Shown piece after piece: positions 35,938-44,757 of a stretch of DNA of 64,000 nt. The stretch is taken from positions 297,708 to 361,707 of the forward strand of contig NZ_LMMV01000025.1 in assembly GCF_001422405.1 (NCBI RefSeq), in the 5' to 3' direction. Below the pieces are notes generated by a model. The model did no database searches. It worked only from the letters and a program-made list of their open reading frames with translations, and had not been told where the DNA came from. How positions within the stretch are numbered: position 1 is the first letter of the stretch; each line of letters opens with the position of its first letter. The position numbers were made by a program, and so were the translations under genes. The DNA is from Pseudorhodoferax sp. Leaf267. Its GTDB lineage: Bacteria > Pseudomonadota > Gammaproteobacteria > Burkholderiales > Burkholderiaceae_C.

Positions 35938-36576
35938 TCAGCCAGCCTTGCGCAGCGTCAGGTTCAGCCGCTGCGCGCCCAGCAGCGCATGGGGACGGTC
36001 CTTCAGCGGAAGTACGCCGTGGTAGCGCAGCCGGTCGGCGCCGCCCCAGACCACCACGTCGCCATGCACAAGCGGCACACGCAGCGCGCGGTCGCCGCGC
36101 GCATGGCCGCCCCACAAGAAGGTGGCGTCCATGCCCAGCGACACCGAGACGATGGGGGCGCCGTAGTCGCGCTCGTCCCGGTCCTGGTGCAGCGACAGCC
36201 GCGCGCCCGGCGCGTAGCGGTTGACGAGGCAGGCGTCGGGCGCAAAGCCCGGGAAGCCCGCCGCCTTGGCCGCGTCGCGCGCGAGCCGGGTGAACACGGC
36301 CGGCATGGGCGGCCAGGGCTGGCCGGTCTGTGGATCGGCGCTGGCGTAGCGGTAGCCGCGCCGGTCCGTGGTCCAGCCCAAGGCGCCGCAGTTGGTCAGC
36401 GCCACCGACATCGTGAAGCCGCCCGGCGTCTGCATCTGGCGAAACGGGGCGGCGCGCGCCACGTCGGCGATGGCGGCCAGCAAAGCGTCCACATGCGGCA
36501 ACGCAAAGCCGCGCAGCAGCCAGGCCGCTTCCGACAAGGCTTCGCGTGCGGGCGGTTCGAACAGGTCCAGGGTCAT
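35938..36576 (-). CDS. alkB: Alpha-ketoglutarate-dependent DNA dealkylase AlkB
   Basis: A 212-residue Fe(II)/2-oxoglutarate dioxygenase that removes methyl groups from 1-methyladenine and 3-methylcytosine. The iron ligands His130, Asp132 (LSLHQDRDE) and His186 (LRYHGV) and the 2-oxoglutarate arginines in RLNLTLRKAG (Arg203, Arg209) are all present. Length equals E. coli AlkB (216). It is divergent from rfaE2 with about 50 bp between the starts, and carries its own terminator. Tag glycosylase, the other alkylation repair gene here, is 23 kb away. Confidence 0.97.
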   Translation of the reverse strand: MTLDLFEPPAREALSEAAWLLRGFALPHVDALLAAIADVARAAPFRQMQTPGGFTMSVALTNCGALGWTTDRRGYRYASADPQTGQPWPPMPAVFTRLARDAAKAAGFPGFAPDACLVNRYAPGARLSLHQDRDERDYGAPIVSVSLGMDATFLWGGHARGDRALRVPLVHGDVVVWGGADRLRYHGVLPLKDRPHALLGAQRLNLTLRKAG

Positions 36577-36626
36577 GCGGGGCTGGGGGTCACAATCGCC
36601 GCCAGTCTAGAACGTCACCTGCCGCC

Positions 36627-37121
36627 ATGCACGATTTCGCTCCGCCCACCTTCCTCGCCAAGATCTGCGCGCGCGCCGACCTGCCCGCGCGCCTGGCGGC
36701 CCTGCCACGCCCCTGGGTGTTCACCAACGGCGTGTTCGACATCCTGCACCGCGGCCACGCGACCTACCTGGCCCAGGCCCGGGCGCTGGGCGCCAGCCTG
36801 GTCGTGGCGCTGAACAGCGATGCCTCGGCACGCCGCCTGGGCAAGGGGCCGGACCGGCCCATGAATGCCGAGGCCGACCGCGCCGTGCTGATGGCCGCGC
36901 TGGGCGATGTGGACCTGGTGACCTGGTTCGACGAGGACACGCCGCAGCAGCTCATCGCCGCGCTGCGGCCCGACATCCTCGTCAAGGGCGGCGACTACGA
37001 CATGGACAAGCTGGCCGAGACCGCGCTGGTGCGCAGCTGGGGCGGCCGCGCGCTGGCGATCCCCTTCGTCGACGGCTATTCGACGACGGCGCTCGTGCAG
37101 AAGATCCGGCAGGCCCCGTAG
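36627..37121 (+). CDS. rfaE2: D-glycero-beta-D-manno-heptose 1-phosphate adenylyltransferase
   Basis: A 164-residue nucleotidyltransferase that makes ADP-heptose for LPS core synthesis. The HxGH motif is HRGH (His41-His44) in FTNGVFDILHRGHATYL, and the C-terminus contains IPFVDGYSTTALVQKI, which contributes the second nucleotide-binding segment. It is the stand-alone second domain of HldE; the kinase half (rfaE1) is not in the window. The last 46 bp overlap the converging rhombosortase gene. Confidence 0.96.
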   Translation: MHDFAPPTFLAKICARADLPARLAALPRPWVFTNGVFDILHRGHATYLAQARALGASLVVALNSDASARRLGKGPDRPMNAEADRAVLMAALGDVDLVTWFDEDTPQQLIAALRPDILVKGGDYDMDKLAETALVRSWGGRALAIPFVDGYSTTALVQKIRQAP

Positions 37122-37666
37122 GCCAGCAGCGCGCACAGCGCCCCGGCCAGCGCGCCTGTCAGGTGTGCGCCAGTGGCCACGGCAAAGCCCCATTCCGGCT
37201 CGAACACCAGCGGCTGGCGCCAGGCTGCCTCGGCCACCAGCTTGAGCCCCAGCCCGGCGCCCAGCAGCGCGGCCCAGGCCTTTAGATCACGCGCCATGGC
37301 GCAGTGCACGACCAGCACGGCCACGGCCGCATGCAGCACGCCCGACAGGCCGGCATAGCGCCCGATCTGCGGGAACAGCACCAGCCCCAACGTGGACAGC
37401 GGCCAGGCCACCACCAGCGCCAGTACCTGGGCGCGCGGCACGCGCAGCGAATGGCCCAGCACGGCGAGCGCGCCCAGCGCCAGCAGGTTGGCCAGGCCGT
37501 GGGCCGGCGAGCGGTGGACCAGGGCAGCCGTCCACCAGCTGGCCGCGTCGGACCAATCCTCGCGCCACCATTCCCAGCCCACCGGGTTGCGTGCCCACCA
37601 GGCCGCGATGCTGCCCGCTGCCAGCAGCAGGCACAGGGTGGGCCAGGACCAGGAGGTGCGGTTCAC
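37076..37666 (-). CDS. rrtA: Rhomboid-family serine protease, rhombosortase-like
   Basis: A 196-residue intramembrane protease with about six spans. The catalytic dyad is Ser108 in YAGLSGVLHAAVAVL and His168 in TGAHLTGALAGAL. The small size and the GLSGVLH motif match rhombosortases, which process proteins carrying GlyGly-CTERM tails for surface anchoring. No GlyGly-CTERM substrate is seen in the window. GTG at 37666 is the likely start, 4 bp after the RND gene stop on the same strand. The last 46 bp overlap rfaE2 on the other strand. Confidence 0.85.
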   Translation of the reverse strand: MNRTSWSWPTLCLLLAAGSIAAWWARNPVGWEWWREDWSDAASWWTAALVHRSPAHGLANLLALGALAVLGHSLRVPRAQVLALVVAWPLSTLGLVLFPQIGRYAGLSGVLHAAVAVLVVHCAMARDLKAWAALLGAGLGLKLVAEAAWRQPLVFEPEWGFAVATGAHLTGALAGALCALLAYGACRIFCTSAVVE

Positions 37667-37670
37667 GCGT

Positions 37671-40600
37671 TCAGTGTGGCACGGCCTCGGCCGCCTGTGG
37701 CGTGCCACGCGCCTTGCGCACCATGCGCCGCACCCACTGCTCGAAATCGTCCACGTAGGTGAACACGGCCGGCACCACCAGCAGGCTCAGCACCGTGGAG
37801 GTGATCAGCCCGCCGATCACGGCCGTGGCCATGGGCGAGCGGAAGCTCGCGTCCGCCGCGCCCCAGCCCACGGCGATCGGCAGCATGCCCGCGCCCATGG
37901 CCAGCGTCGTCATGATGATGGGCCGCGCGCGCTTGTGGCAGGCGTCGAGCAGCGCCTCCCAGCGCGTCATGCCATGGTCGCGCCGCGCCACGATGGCGTA
38001 TTCCACGAGCAGGATGGAGTTCTTGGTCGCCACGCCCATCAGCATGATGAGCCCGATCAGGGACGGCATCGAGAAGCTCTTGTCCGCCACCATCAGCGCC
38101 ACGAACGCGCCGCCCAGCGACAGGGGCAGCGCAGCCAGGATGGTGGCCGGCTGCAGGAAGTCCTTGAACAGCAGCACCAGCACGATGTAGATGCAGACCA
38201 CGCCGGTCAGCATCGCCAGGCCGAAGCCCGTGAACAGCTCGGCCATGGCCTCGGCGTCGCCCACGTCGATGGTGCGCACGCTGGGCGGCAGGTTCTTCAC
38301 GGCGGGCAGCAGCTTCACGGCCTCGGTCACGTCGTTCAGGCCGCGCGTGGACAGCTCGATCTCGAAGTTCACGTTGCGCGCGCGGTCGTAGCGCGTGATC
38401 ACGGCCGGGCCGCCGGCCAGCTCCAGCGTGGCCACCTCGCCCAGGCGCACCGGCCCGCGCGCGCCCGGCACGGCCAGGCGTTCGAGCAGGGCCAGGTCCT
38501 TGCGCGCGTCGTCGCGCAGCTTGACCATGATGGGCACCTGGCGCTCGGCCAGGTTCAGCTTGGGCAGGTTGTTGTCGTAGTCGCCCATGGTCGCCACGCG
38601 CAGCGTGTCGGCGATCGCGGCACTCGTCACGCCCAGGTCGGCGGCGCGTGCGAAGTCGGGCCGCACAACGATCTCGGGCCGCACCAGGCTGGAGGTGGAG
38701 GTCACGTTGCCGATGCCGGGGATGGTGCGCAGTTCGCGCTCCACGTTGGTCGCGGCCTGGCGCAGCGCATGCGGGTCCTGGCTGGACAGGGCCAGCACGT
38801 ACTTGTCGTTCGAGCCGCCCAGGCCCACGCCGAAGCGCATGCCCGGCAGGTCTTCCAGCGCGGTGCGGATCTGCTGCTCGATCACCTGCTTCCTGGGCCG
38901 CGTGCCGCGCGGCGCGAGCTGCAGCGTGAGCGTGGCCTTGCGCGCCTCCACGAAGCTGCCTGAGAACGGGTCGGCCCCCGCGCTGCCCGCGCCGATCGCC
39001 GTGTAGATGTCGCCGATGTGGTCGATCTTGAGCAGCCGCTGGCGCACCTGCTCGGCCGCCGCCATGGTCTGGTCGAGCCGGCTGCCGGGCGGCAGCTCCA
39101 CGCGCACCTGGGTCTGCGTGTTGTCGTCGGCCGGGATGAAGCCCGAGGGCAAGAGCGGGATCAGCGCCAGCGAGCCGAAGAAGAACAGCGTGGCGCCGAC
39201 CATGGTCAGCACGCGGTGCTTGAGGCACCAGCGCGCCGCCACCATGTAGCGCTCCTGCCAGCGCGGCTCCTTCTCCTGCGCCACCAGGGGTTTGAGCATG
39301 TAGGCCGCCATCATGGGCGTGAGCAGCCGCGCCACGACGAGCGAGGCGAACACCGCCAGCGCCGCAGTCCAGCCGAACTGCTTGAAGAAGCGCCCGACCA
39401 CGCCGCTCATGAAGGCCGTGGGCAGGAAGACCGCGATCAGCGAGAAGGTGGTGGCCACCACGGCCAGGCCGATCTCCTCGGCCGCCTCCATCGCCGCCTG
39501 CTGGGGCGACTTGCCCATGCGCAGGTGGCGCACGATGTTCTCCACCTCGACGATCGCGTCGTCCACGAGGATGCCCACCACCAGCGACAGCGCCAGCAGC
39601 GTGATGATGTTGATCGAAAAGCCCAGCCAGTACATGCCGATGAAGGCCGGGATGACCGACAGCGGCAACGCCACGGCCGACACGATGGTCGCGCGCCAGT
39701 CGCGCAGGAACAGCCAGACCACGAGCACGGCCAGGATCGCGCCCTCGTACAGCAGCTTCATCGAGGCGTCGTACTCCTCGGACGCGATCTTCACGAAGTC
39801 CAGCGTGCGCGTGAGTTTCAGGTCCGGATGCTCGGCCTGCAGTTTGGCCAGCACCTTCTCCACGGCCGCGCCCACCTCCACCTCGCTGGCGCCGCGCGAA
39901 CGCGAGATCTCGAAGCCAACCACCTGCTGGCCGTTCAGGATGGCGGTGGCGCGGCGCTCGGCCACCGTGTCCTCGATGGTGGCCACCTCGTCGAGCCGGA
40001 TGCGCCGGCCGTCGGCCAGCGGGATCTGGATGCGCCGCAACTCGTCGGCCGAGGCCACGGTGGCAATCGTGCGCACGGGCTGCTCGCCACTGCCCAGGTC
40101 GGTACGGCCGCCCGCGCTCTCCTGCTGCACCATGCGCAGCTGGCGCGACACGTCGGCCGCCGTGGCGTTCAGCGCCTGCAGCCGCGCCGGGTCCAGCGCC
40201 ACGCGCACCTCGCGCGTGACACCGCCCACACGCGTGACGCCGCCCACGCCGGTCACGGCCAGCAGGCGGCGCGCGATGGTGTCGTCGACGAACCAGGACA
40301 GCGCCTCGTCGTCCATGCGGTCCGACGCAATGGCGAACGCCAGGATGGGCTGGGCCGCCAGGTCCAGCTTGGTGATGATGGGGTCGCGCAGGTCGGCCGG
40401 CATGTCCGAGCGCACGCGGCTCACGGCCGAGCGCACGTCGTCCACGGCTTCCTGGATCGGCTTTTCCAGCACGAATTCGGCCGCGATGGTGGCCGAGCCA
40501 TCGGTCAGCGTGCTGGTGATGTGTTTGAGCCCCTGCAGTGTGGCGATCGAGTTCTCGATCTTGCGCGCCACGTCGTTCTCCAGCTGGCCCGGTGAGGCAC

Positions 40601-40757
40601 CGGGCAGCGCGGCCGTGACGATGACGACCGGCAGGTCCATGTCCGGAAAGTTCTGCACCTTCATGGACTTGAAGGCGAACAGGCCGGCCAGCGTCAGCAG
40701 CACGAACAGCATGGCCGCCGGAATGGGGTTCTTGATCGACCAGGCGGAAATGTTCAT
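37671..40757 (-). CDS. RND-family multidrug efflux transporter (inner-membrane pump)
   Basis: A 1028-residue pump with 12 spans and two large periplasmic loops. MNISAWSIKNPIPAAMLFVLLTLAGLFAFKSM opens the first span; GILVDDAIVEVENIVRHL near residue 405 supplies the proton-relay aspartates, and the C-terminal half repeats the fold (GVATKNSILLVEYAI). The sequence lies in the MdtB/MuxB-like or HAE-1 groups. It pumps drugs or organic molecules across the envelope with the adaptor and outer-membrane partner upstream. It is the last gene of the tetR-OMF-MFP-RND operon and 4 bp before the rhombosortase gene. Confidence 0.96.
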   Translation of the reverse strand: MNISAWSIKNPIPAAMLFVLLTLAGLFAFKSMKVQNFPDMDLPVVIVTAALPGASPGQLENDVARKIENSIATLQGLKHITSTLTDGSATIAAEFVLEKPIQEAVDDVRSAVSRVRSDMPADLRDPIITKLDLAAQPILAFAIASDRMDDEALSWFVDDTIARRLLAVTGVGGVTRVGGVTREVRVALDPARLQALNATAADVSRQLRMVQQESAGGRTDLGSGEQPVRTIATVASADELRRIQIPLADGRRIRLDEVATIEDTVAERRATAILNGQQVVGFEISRSRGASEVEVGAAVEKVLAKLQAEHPDLKLTRTLDFVKIASEEYDASMKLLYEGAILAVLVVWLFLRDWRATIVSAVALPLSVIPAFIGMYWLGFSINIITLLALSLVVGILVDDAIVEVENIVRHLRMGKSPQQAAMEAAEEIGLAVVATTFSLIAVFLPTAFMSGVVGRFFKQFGWTAALAVFASLVVARLLTPMMAAYMLKPLVAQEKEPRWQERYMVAARWCLKHRVLTMVGATLFFFGSLALIPLLPSGFIPADDNTQTQVRVELPPGSRLDQTMAAAEQVRQRLLKIDHIGDIYTAIGAGSAGADPFSGSFVEARKATLTLQLAPRGTRPRKQVIEQQIRTALEDLPGMRFGVGLGGSNDKYVLALSSQDPHALRQAATNVERELRTIPGIGNVTSTSSLVRPEIVVRPDFARAADLGVTSAAIADTLRVATMGDYDNNLPKLNLAERQVPIMVKLRDDARKDLALLERLAVPGARGPVRLGEVATLELAGGPAVITRYDRARNVNFEIELSTRGLNDVTEAVKLLPAVKNLPPSVRTIDVGDAEAMAELFTGFGLAMLTGVVCIYIVLVLLFKDFLQPATILAALPLSLGGAFVALMVADKSFSMPSLIGLIMLMGVATKNSILLVEYAIVARRDHGMTRWEALLDACHKRARPIIMTTLAMGAGMLPIAVGWGAADASFRSPMATAVIGGLITSTVLSLLVVPAVFTYVDDFEQWVRRMVRKARGTPQAAEAVPH

Positions 40758-40769
40758 GGCGCGTGGTCC

Positions 40770-41915
40770 TTACTTGGCCGTGGCCGCGGCATCGGCCGTG
40801 CCCGACACACGCACCAGGTCGCCGTCGTTCAAAAAGCCCGCGCCCGCGATCACCACGCGCGCATCGGCCGGCAGCTCGCCCGTGACCTCGATGCGGTCGC
40901 CCACGCGGCGGCCGGCCTGCACCTTGGTCAGCCGCACGCGGTTGTCGCTCTGCAGCACCAGCACGGTATTGAAGCCGTCGCGTGGCACCACGGCGGCCTG
41001 CGGCACCGTGAGCGCGTTGCTCTTGCCAATCGCAAACTCACCGCGCGCGAACATGCCGGCCTTGATCCCCGCGTTGTTCTGCACGCCCGGAATGTCCACG
41101 TACACCAGCGCATTGCGCGTCTGTGGGTCCACCGTGGGCGCGATGCTGCGCAGCCTGCCCTGCACCTGCGCGCCGCCCGGCGCCGTCACCAGGGCCGGCA
41201 TGCCCACGGCCAGCTGGCCCAGCTCGGACGAGCTGACTTCGGCGCGCCATTCCAGCCGGCCCTGGCGGATCAGGCGGAACAGCTCGGTGCCGGCGGACAC
41301 CACGCTGCCCACCGTGGCCGTGCGCGCGGAGATCACGCCGTCGTCTGGCGCCAATACCTGCGTATTGCGTCCGCGCACCTGCTGCGCGGCCAGCACGGCC
41401 TGGGCCGCTTCCACCCGCGCCTGCGCGGTCTGCTCGGCGGTCTGGTACTGGTTGATCTGCTGCTGGCTCAGCGCGCCGGTCTTCTCCAGCGTGCGCGCCC
41501 GCGCGGCGTTGCCGGCGGCGTCGGCGGCCGTGGCGCGGGCCTCGGCCAGCGCGGCCCTGGCCTGGGCCACGTCGGCATTGATGGTCTCGGGCGAGAAGGT
41601 CGCCAGCACCTGGCCCTTCTTTACGCGGTCGCCCACGTTCACGCGCACGTCCGCCAGGCGCAGGCCGTTGGACTCCGATCCCACGCTGGCCTCCTGCCAG
41701 GGCGCGATGTTGCCGTTGGCCGAGAGCGTGACGGCCAGCTCGGCCGGCTCGGGCGTGGCCACGGTCACGGTCAGCGCGGGGCGCGGCTGGGCCTCGGCCG
41801 CCTTGGAATCGGCTGGTGCCGCGGGCGCTGCGGCCGGTCGCGTGAACCAGTAGCCGGCCGCGACGAGTGCGAGCACGGCCAGGACGATGAGAACGGTGCG
41901 TTGGGATCGGGTCAT
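40770..41915 (-). CDS. RND efflux periplasmic adaptor (membrane fusion protein)
   Basis: A 381-residue adaptor. An N-terminal span (residues about 7-24, VLIVLAVLALVAAGYWF) anchors it; the lipoyl halves are visible around ANGNIAPWQEASVGSESNGLRLADVRVNVGDRVKKGQVLATFSPE and VLAPDDGVISARTATVGSVVSAGTELF, joined by a coiled-coil hairpin (AQARAALAEARATAADAAGNAARARTLEKTG), and a beta-barrel and membrane-proximal domain follow. It connects the RND pump to the outer-membrane channel. It lies 12 bp upstream of the pump gene and 19 bp downstream of the OMF gene. Confidence 0.95.
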   Translation of the reverse strand: MTRSQRTVLIVLAVLALVAAGYWFTRPAAAPAAPADSKAAEAQPRPALTVTVATPEPAELAVTLSANGNIAPWQEASVGSESNGLRLADVRVNVGDRVKKGQVLATFSPETINADVAQARAALAEARATAADAAGNAARARTLEKTGALSQQQINQYQTAEQTAQARVEAAQAVLAAQQVRGRNTQVLAPDDGVISARTATVGSVVSAGTELFRLIRQGRLEWRAEVSSSELGQLAVGMPALVTAPGGAQVQGRLRSIAPTVDPQTRNALVYVDIPGVQNNAGIKAGMFARGEFAIGKSNALTVPQAAVVPRDGFNTVLVLQSDNRVRLTKVQAGRRVGDRIEVTGELPADARVVIAGAGFLNDGDLVRVSGTADAAATAK

Positions 41916-41934
41916 GGTGAACAGGCCGCGCGCC

Positions 41935-43428
41935 TCAGGGGCGGGGCGTTGAAGGAGTGGGGCGGGCCGCCACAGCGGGGTCTTGCGGGCGCGTCCAGCC
42001 GCCGCCGAGCGCGCGGTACAGCGCCACCCAGGCCTCGGCGCGCTCGCGCTGCAGCGCCACGCGCGCGGTCTGCGCGGCGAACAGCGTGCGGCGTGCGTCT
42101 TCCAGGTCGAACAGGCTGGCCAGGCCGCCGTCGTAGCGAGACTGCGTGGCGTCGAACGAGGCCTGGTAGTCGCGTACGGCGCTGTCGGCATCGCCCGCGC
42201 GCAGGTCGCTGTCCTGCAGCCGGAGCAAGGCCTCCTCGACCTCGCGCACGCCCGCGCGCACCTTGGCGCGGTACAGCGCCACGGCCTCGTCGTAGCGCGC
42301 CTGCGCGGCCTCGGCATTCGCGGCGCGCGTGCCGCCGTCGAAGATGGGCAAGGTGAGCTGCAGCGGGCCGATGCTCCAGCTCTTCAAGGTCTCGTTGGCG
42401 CCGCCGCCGCGCACGTTGAGCACCGCGATGTTTCCGGACAAGGACAGGCGCGGGTAGCGCTGCGCCTGCGCCGCGCCGGTGTCGGCACTCGCGGCGGCCA
42501 CGGCCAACTCGGCCGCGTAGACATCGGGCCGCTGCGCCAGCGCACGGGCCGGCACGCTGTCCACGGCCTGCAGCGCGGGCAGGGCCAGGTCGGTCGGGCG
42601 TGTGTCCAGCTGGTGGGCCAGCGCGGGCGCGTCCCAGCCCGTCAGCGCGACCAGGGCCTGGCGCTGCAGCGCGCATTGCGTGCGCTGCTGCGTGAGCCGG
42701 GCCGAGGCATCGGCCGCGCTGGCGCGGGCCAGCGCCGCATCGGCCGGTGCGGTGAAGCCGGCCTTGGCCGAGAGGTCGGTGAGGCGTGCGCTCTCTCGGC
42801 GCGAGCGGGCGTCCGCGCCCGCCACTTCCAGCTGGCGCGCGCAGGCGCGTTCGCTGAAATAGGTGTTCGCGGTCTCGGCGGCCACCGAGACGCGCGCGTC
42901 GTGCCACTGCGCCTGGCTCGCGTCCAGCCGCGCGCTGGCGGCATCGCGGCTGGCGGCCAGGCCGCCGAACAGGTCGATCTCCCAGCCGGCCTGCAGCCCG
43001 GCCTGGGCATTGGTGAAGGCGGGCAGGGACGCCGAGCCGCTGCCGCCGGACACACCGCCCGACAGCGTGTTGCCGCGGCTCAGCGCCAGCGTGCCGTCCA
43101 GCGTCGGAGCCATCGCCGCGCCGGCCTGCACGCGCGCCGCGCGCGCCTCCACAATGCGCGCGGCAGCGCTGGCCACCGTCGGGCTGGCCGTCTGCGCCGC
43201 CTCGATCAGCGCATCGAGCACCGGGTCGCCGGCCTGGCGCCACCAGTCGGCCAGCACGGGCAGTGCGCCCGCATGCGGGCGGGCTGCGGCCAGCGGCGTC
43301 TGCCATTGCGCGGGCACGGGCGCATCGACCACAGCTGGTGGCCGTGTGATGCCGCAGGCGGCCAGCACCAGCGGCAGCGCGGCCAGGCCCAGGCGGCGCA
43401 CGAGGGAGGAAGCAGTCATGGTGTTCAT
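41935..43428 (-). CDS. Outer-membrane efflux lipoprotein (NodT/OprM family)
   Basis: A 497-residue TolC-like channel. The signal is of the lipoprotein type (LAALPLVLAAC, lipobox LAAC near residue 25). Two repeated OEP domains follow with ARIVEARAARVQAGAAMAPTLDGTLALSR, QAGWEIDLFGG and, in the second half, AQRYPRLSLSGNIAVLN. It forms the outer-membrane exit duct for the MFP-RND pair. The start MNTMTASSLVRR at 43428 overlaps the tetR stop by 4 bp (ATGA); 43419 is an in-frame alternative. The C-terminus is proline-rich. Confidence 0.95.
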   Translation of the reverse strand: MNTMTASSLVRRLGLAALPLVLAACGITRPPAVVDAPVPAQWQTPLAAARPHAGALPVLADWWRQAGDPVLDALIEAAQTASPTVASAAARIVEARAARVQAGAAMAPTLDGTLALSRGNTLSGGVSGGSGSASLPAFTNAQAGLQAGWEIDLFGGLAASRDAASARLDASQAQWHDARVSVAAETANTYFSERACARQLEVAGADARSRRESARLTDLSAKAGFTAPADAALARASAADASARLTQQRTQCALQRQALVALTGWDAPALAHQLDTRPTDLALPALQAVDSVPARALAQRPDVYAAELAVAAASADTGAAQAQRYPRLSLSGNIAVLNVRGGGANETLKSWSIGPLQLTLPIFDGGTRAANAEAAQARYDEAVALYRAKVRAGVREVEEALLRLQDSDLRAGDADSAVRDYQASFDATQSRYDGGLASLFDLEDARRTLFAAQTARVALQRERAEAWVALYRALGGGWTRPQDPAVAARPTPSTPRP

Positions 43429-44105
43429 CGGGAAGATGGGGCTGCGCGGCGCAGCGCTTCGGCCTCGACCATGGCCAGCGCATAGCCCACGAGGCGCTCG
43501 GCCCAGCGGTCGATGCTGGCGGCGCCGCGGAACAGCGAGGGCCGGATCGCGTCCACGCAGTCGCGCATCACGAACAGCTGCATCGCCAGGCCTGTGATGG
43601 ACAGCGCCAGCCGGTGGATGTCGTCGTCGGCCCTGTTGCCCAGGTGCCGGCTCAGGATGGCCACCAGCACCAGGTGCGGGCCCTTGATGTCGCGCTCCAG
43701 TTCTTCGGCCCACTGGCCCGTGGGCTCCAGCATCTCGCGCAGGTGCAGGCGCATGCACTGGCGCACGACCTCGCCCTGCTTGAGCGGTTGCACGTAGGTG
43801 GTGAGAAACAGGCGCAGCGCCTCCTGCACGGGCAGGTCGGGCGCGTCGTACAGGTGTGTGAGATCGCCCGCATTGCCCCCCATGGGCTCGGCGAAGCAGG
43901 CCGCGTACAGCCCGGCCTTGTCGCCGAAGTAGTAGCGGATGGCCGCGATGTTGGCCCCGGCCGCCAGCGCGATCTCGCGCGTGGAGGTCTTGGCGAAGCC
44001 CTTGTCGGCAAACAGTGCGAGCGCGGTCAGCAGCAGATGCTGGCGCGCCTGCTGGCCGTCGCTGCGGGCGCGGCGTGGGGTGGGGGTGGCAGATGGCGGG
44101 CGCAT
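43425..44105 (-). CDS. TetR-family repressor (CerR/DUF1956 type) of the efflux operon
   Basis: A 226-residue regulator. The HTH lies in residues about 20-70 (QHLLLTALALFADKGFAKTSTREIALAAGANIAAIRYYFGDKAGLY), and the C-terminal ligand domain has the CerR-like RLFLTTYVQPL and IDRWAERLVGYALAMVE segments. It is the first gene of the operon and overlaps the outer-membrane gene by 4 bp, so it controls its own transcript. A perfect 14-bp palindrome lies 24 bp upstream of its start. The inducing ligand is unknown. Confidence 0.93.
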   Translation of the reverse strand: MRPPSATPTPRRARSDGQQARQHLLLTALALFADKGFAKTSTREIALAAGANIAAIRYYFGDKAGLYAACFAEPMGGNAGDLTHLYDAPDLPVQEALRLFLTTYVQPLKQGEVVRQCMRLHLREMLEPTGQWAEELERDIKGPHLVLVAILSRHLGNRADDDIHRLALSITGLAMQLFVMRDCVDAIRPSLFRGAASIDRWAERLVGYALAMVEAEALRRAAPSSR

Positions 44106-44128
44106 GGCCGGCGCATTACACCACGGAC

Positions 44129-44142
44129 ATCAAACGTTTGAT
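44129..44142. promoter_or_regulatory. Perfect palindromic TetR operator
   Basis: ATCAAACGTTTGAT is a perfect 14-bp palindrome, AT-rich against its background, and placed 24-37 bp upstream of the tetR start. It fits a TetR-type operator for autorepression of the tetR-OMF-MFP-RND operon. Confidence 0.75.
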
Positions 44143-44168
44143 TGAAGTTGGCGGGGAAGGGAGCAGGG

Positions 44169-44753
44169 TCAATGGCCGGCATGCACGCGCTGGAACAGGC
44201 CCGGGTAGTCCAGCACGATGCCGTCCGCATCGACGGGCAGATCGGCCTGGAAGCCCGAGCCGTCCAGGGTTTCGAAGCGGTACAGCCGCTCGGCCAGCCG
44301 CGTGTAAGCCTGGGCCTGCGCCTTCACCGTCAGGTCCGGCCCGAACACCCAGGCCATGCGAAACTCGCTGCGTTCACCGACCGCCAGCGGCGCGCGCCGG
44401 ATCGGAAAGCTGTTCGTGAACGGCGTGGGCCAGATGTCGATGTCCAGGCAGCCGTCCAGGTCGGGCAGCGCATCGCCTTGCGCGTCGTGCCAGTGGCCCA
44501 GGCCGTCGGTGCGCAACTGACGTGAGCGGGTGGTGTGGCCCAGGGTGAGGTCGAACGTGGCGCTGCGCAGTTGCCAGGTGTCGGTCCAGTGGAGCCGGTA
44601 GGCCAGGCGGAACGGGCCGCGTTCTTCGTCGATGGCCAGGACGATGCTGTCGGCGGACGACGCGGTCAACAGCAGGTGTTCGAGGCCGATGCCGAGCTGC
44701 GCGGGGTTCCACAGCGGTGCCCAGCAGAGCGTGCGGTCCATTGCGCGTGCCAT
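44169..44753 (-). CDS. Putative glycolipid-binding domain protein (DUF1089/PF06475 type)
   Basis: A 194-residue protein that matches the putative glycolipid-binding family: RTLCWAPLWNPAQLGIGLEHLLLT, FRLAYRLHWTDTWQLRSATFDLTL, then LDGCLDIDIWPTPFTNSFPIRRAPL and FRMAWVFGPDLTVKAQAQAYTRL. The alternating hydrophobic/polar strands suggest an all-beta, lipid-shielding fold similar to other small binding proteins. No signal or span. Start 44753 (MARAMDRTL) is adopted; 44741 is an alternative. It follows a methyltransferase gene by 4 bp. Its molecular role is not known. Confidence 0.85.
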   Translation of the reverse strand: MARAMDRTLCWAPLWNPAQLGIGLEHLLLTASSADSIVLAIDEERGPFRLAYRLHWTDTWQLRSATFDLTLGHTTRSRQLRTDGLGHWHDAQGDALPDLDGCLDIDIWPTPFTNSFPIRRAPLAVGERSEFRMAWVFGPDLTVKAQAQAYTRLAERLYRFETLDGSGFQADLPVDADGIVLDYPGLFQRVHAGH

Positions 44754-44757
44754 GGCG

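Noticed and set aside
40212-40247. 18-bp tandem near-duplication in the RND gene (VGGVTR twice)
   Set aside because: The segment has the same length as in homologues, which have a similar GVxxVTRVGGVDRE stretch, so it is normal sequence rather than an insertion.
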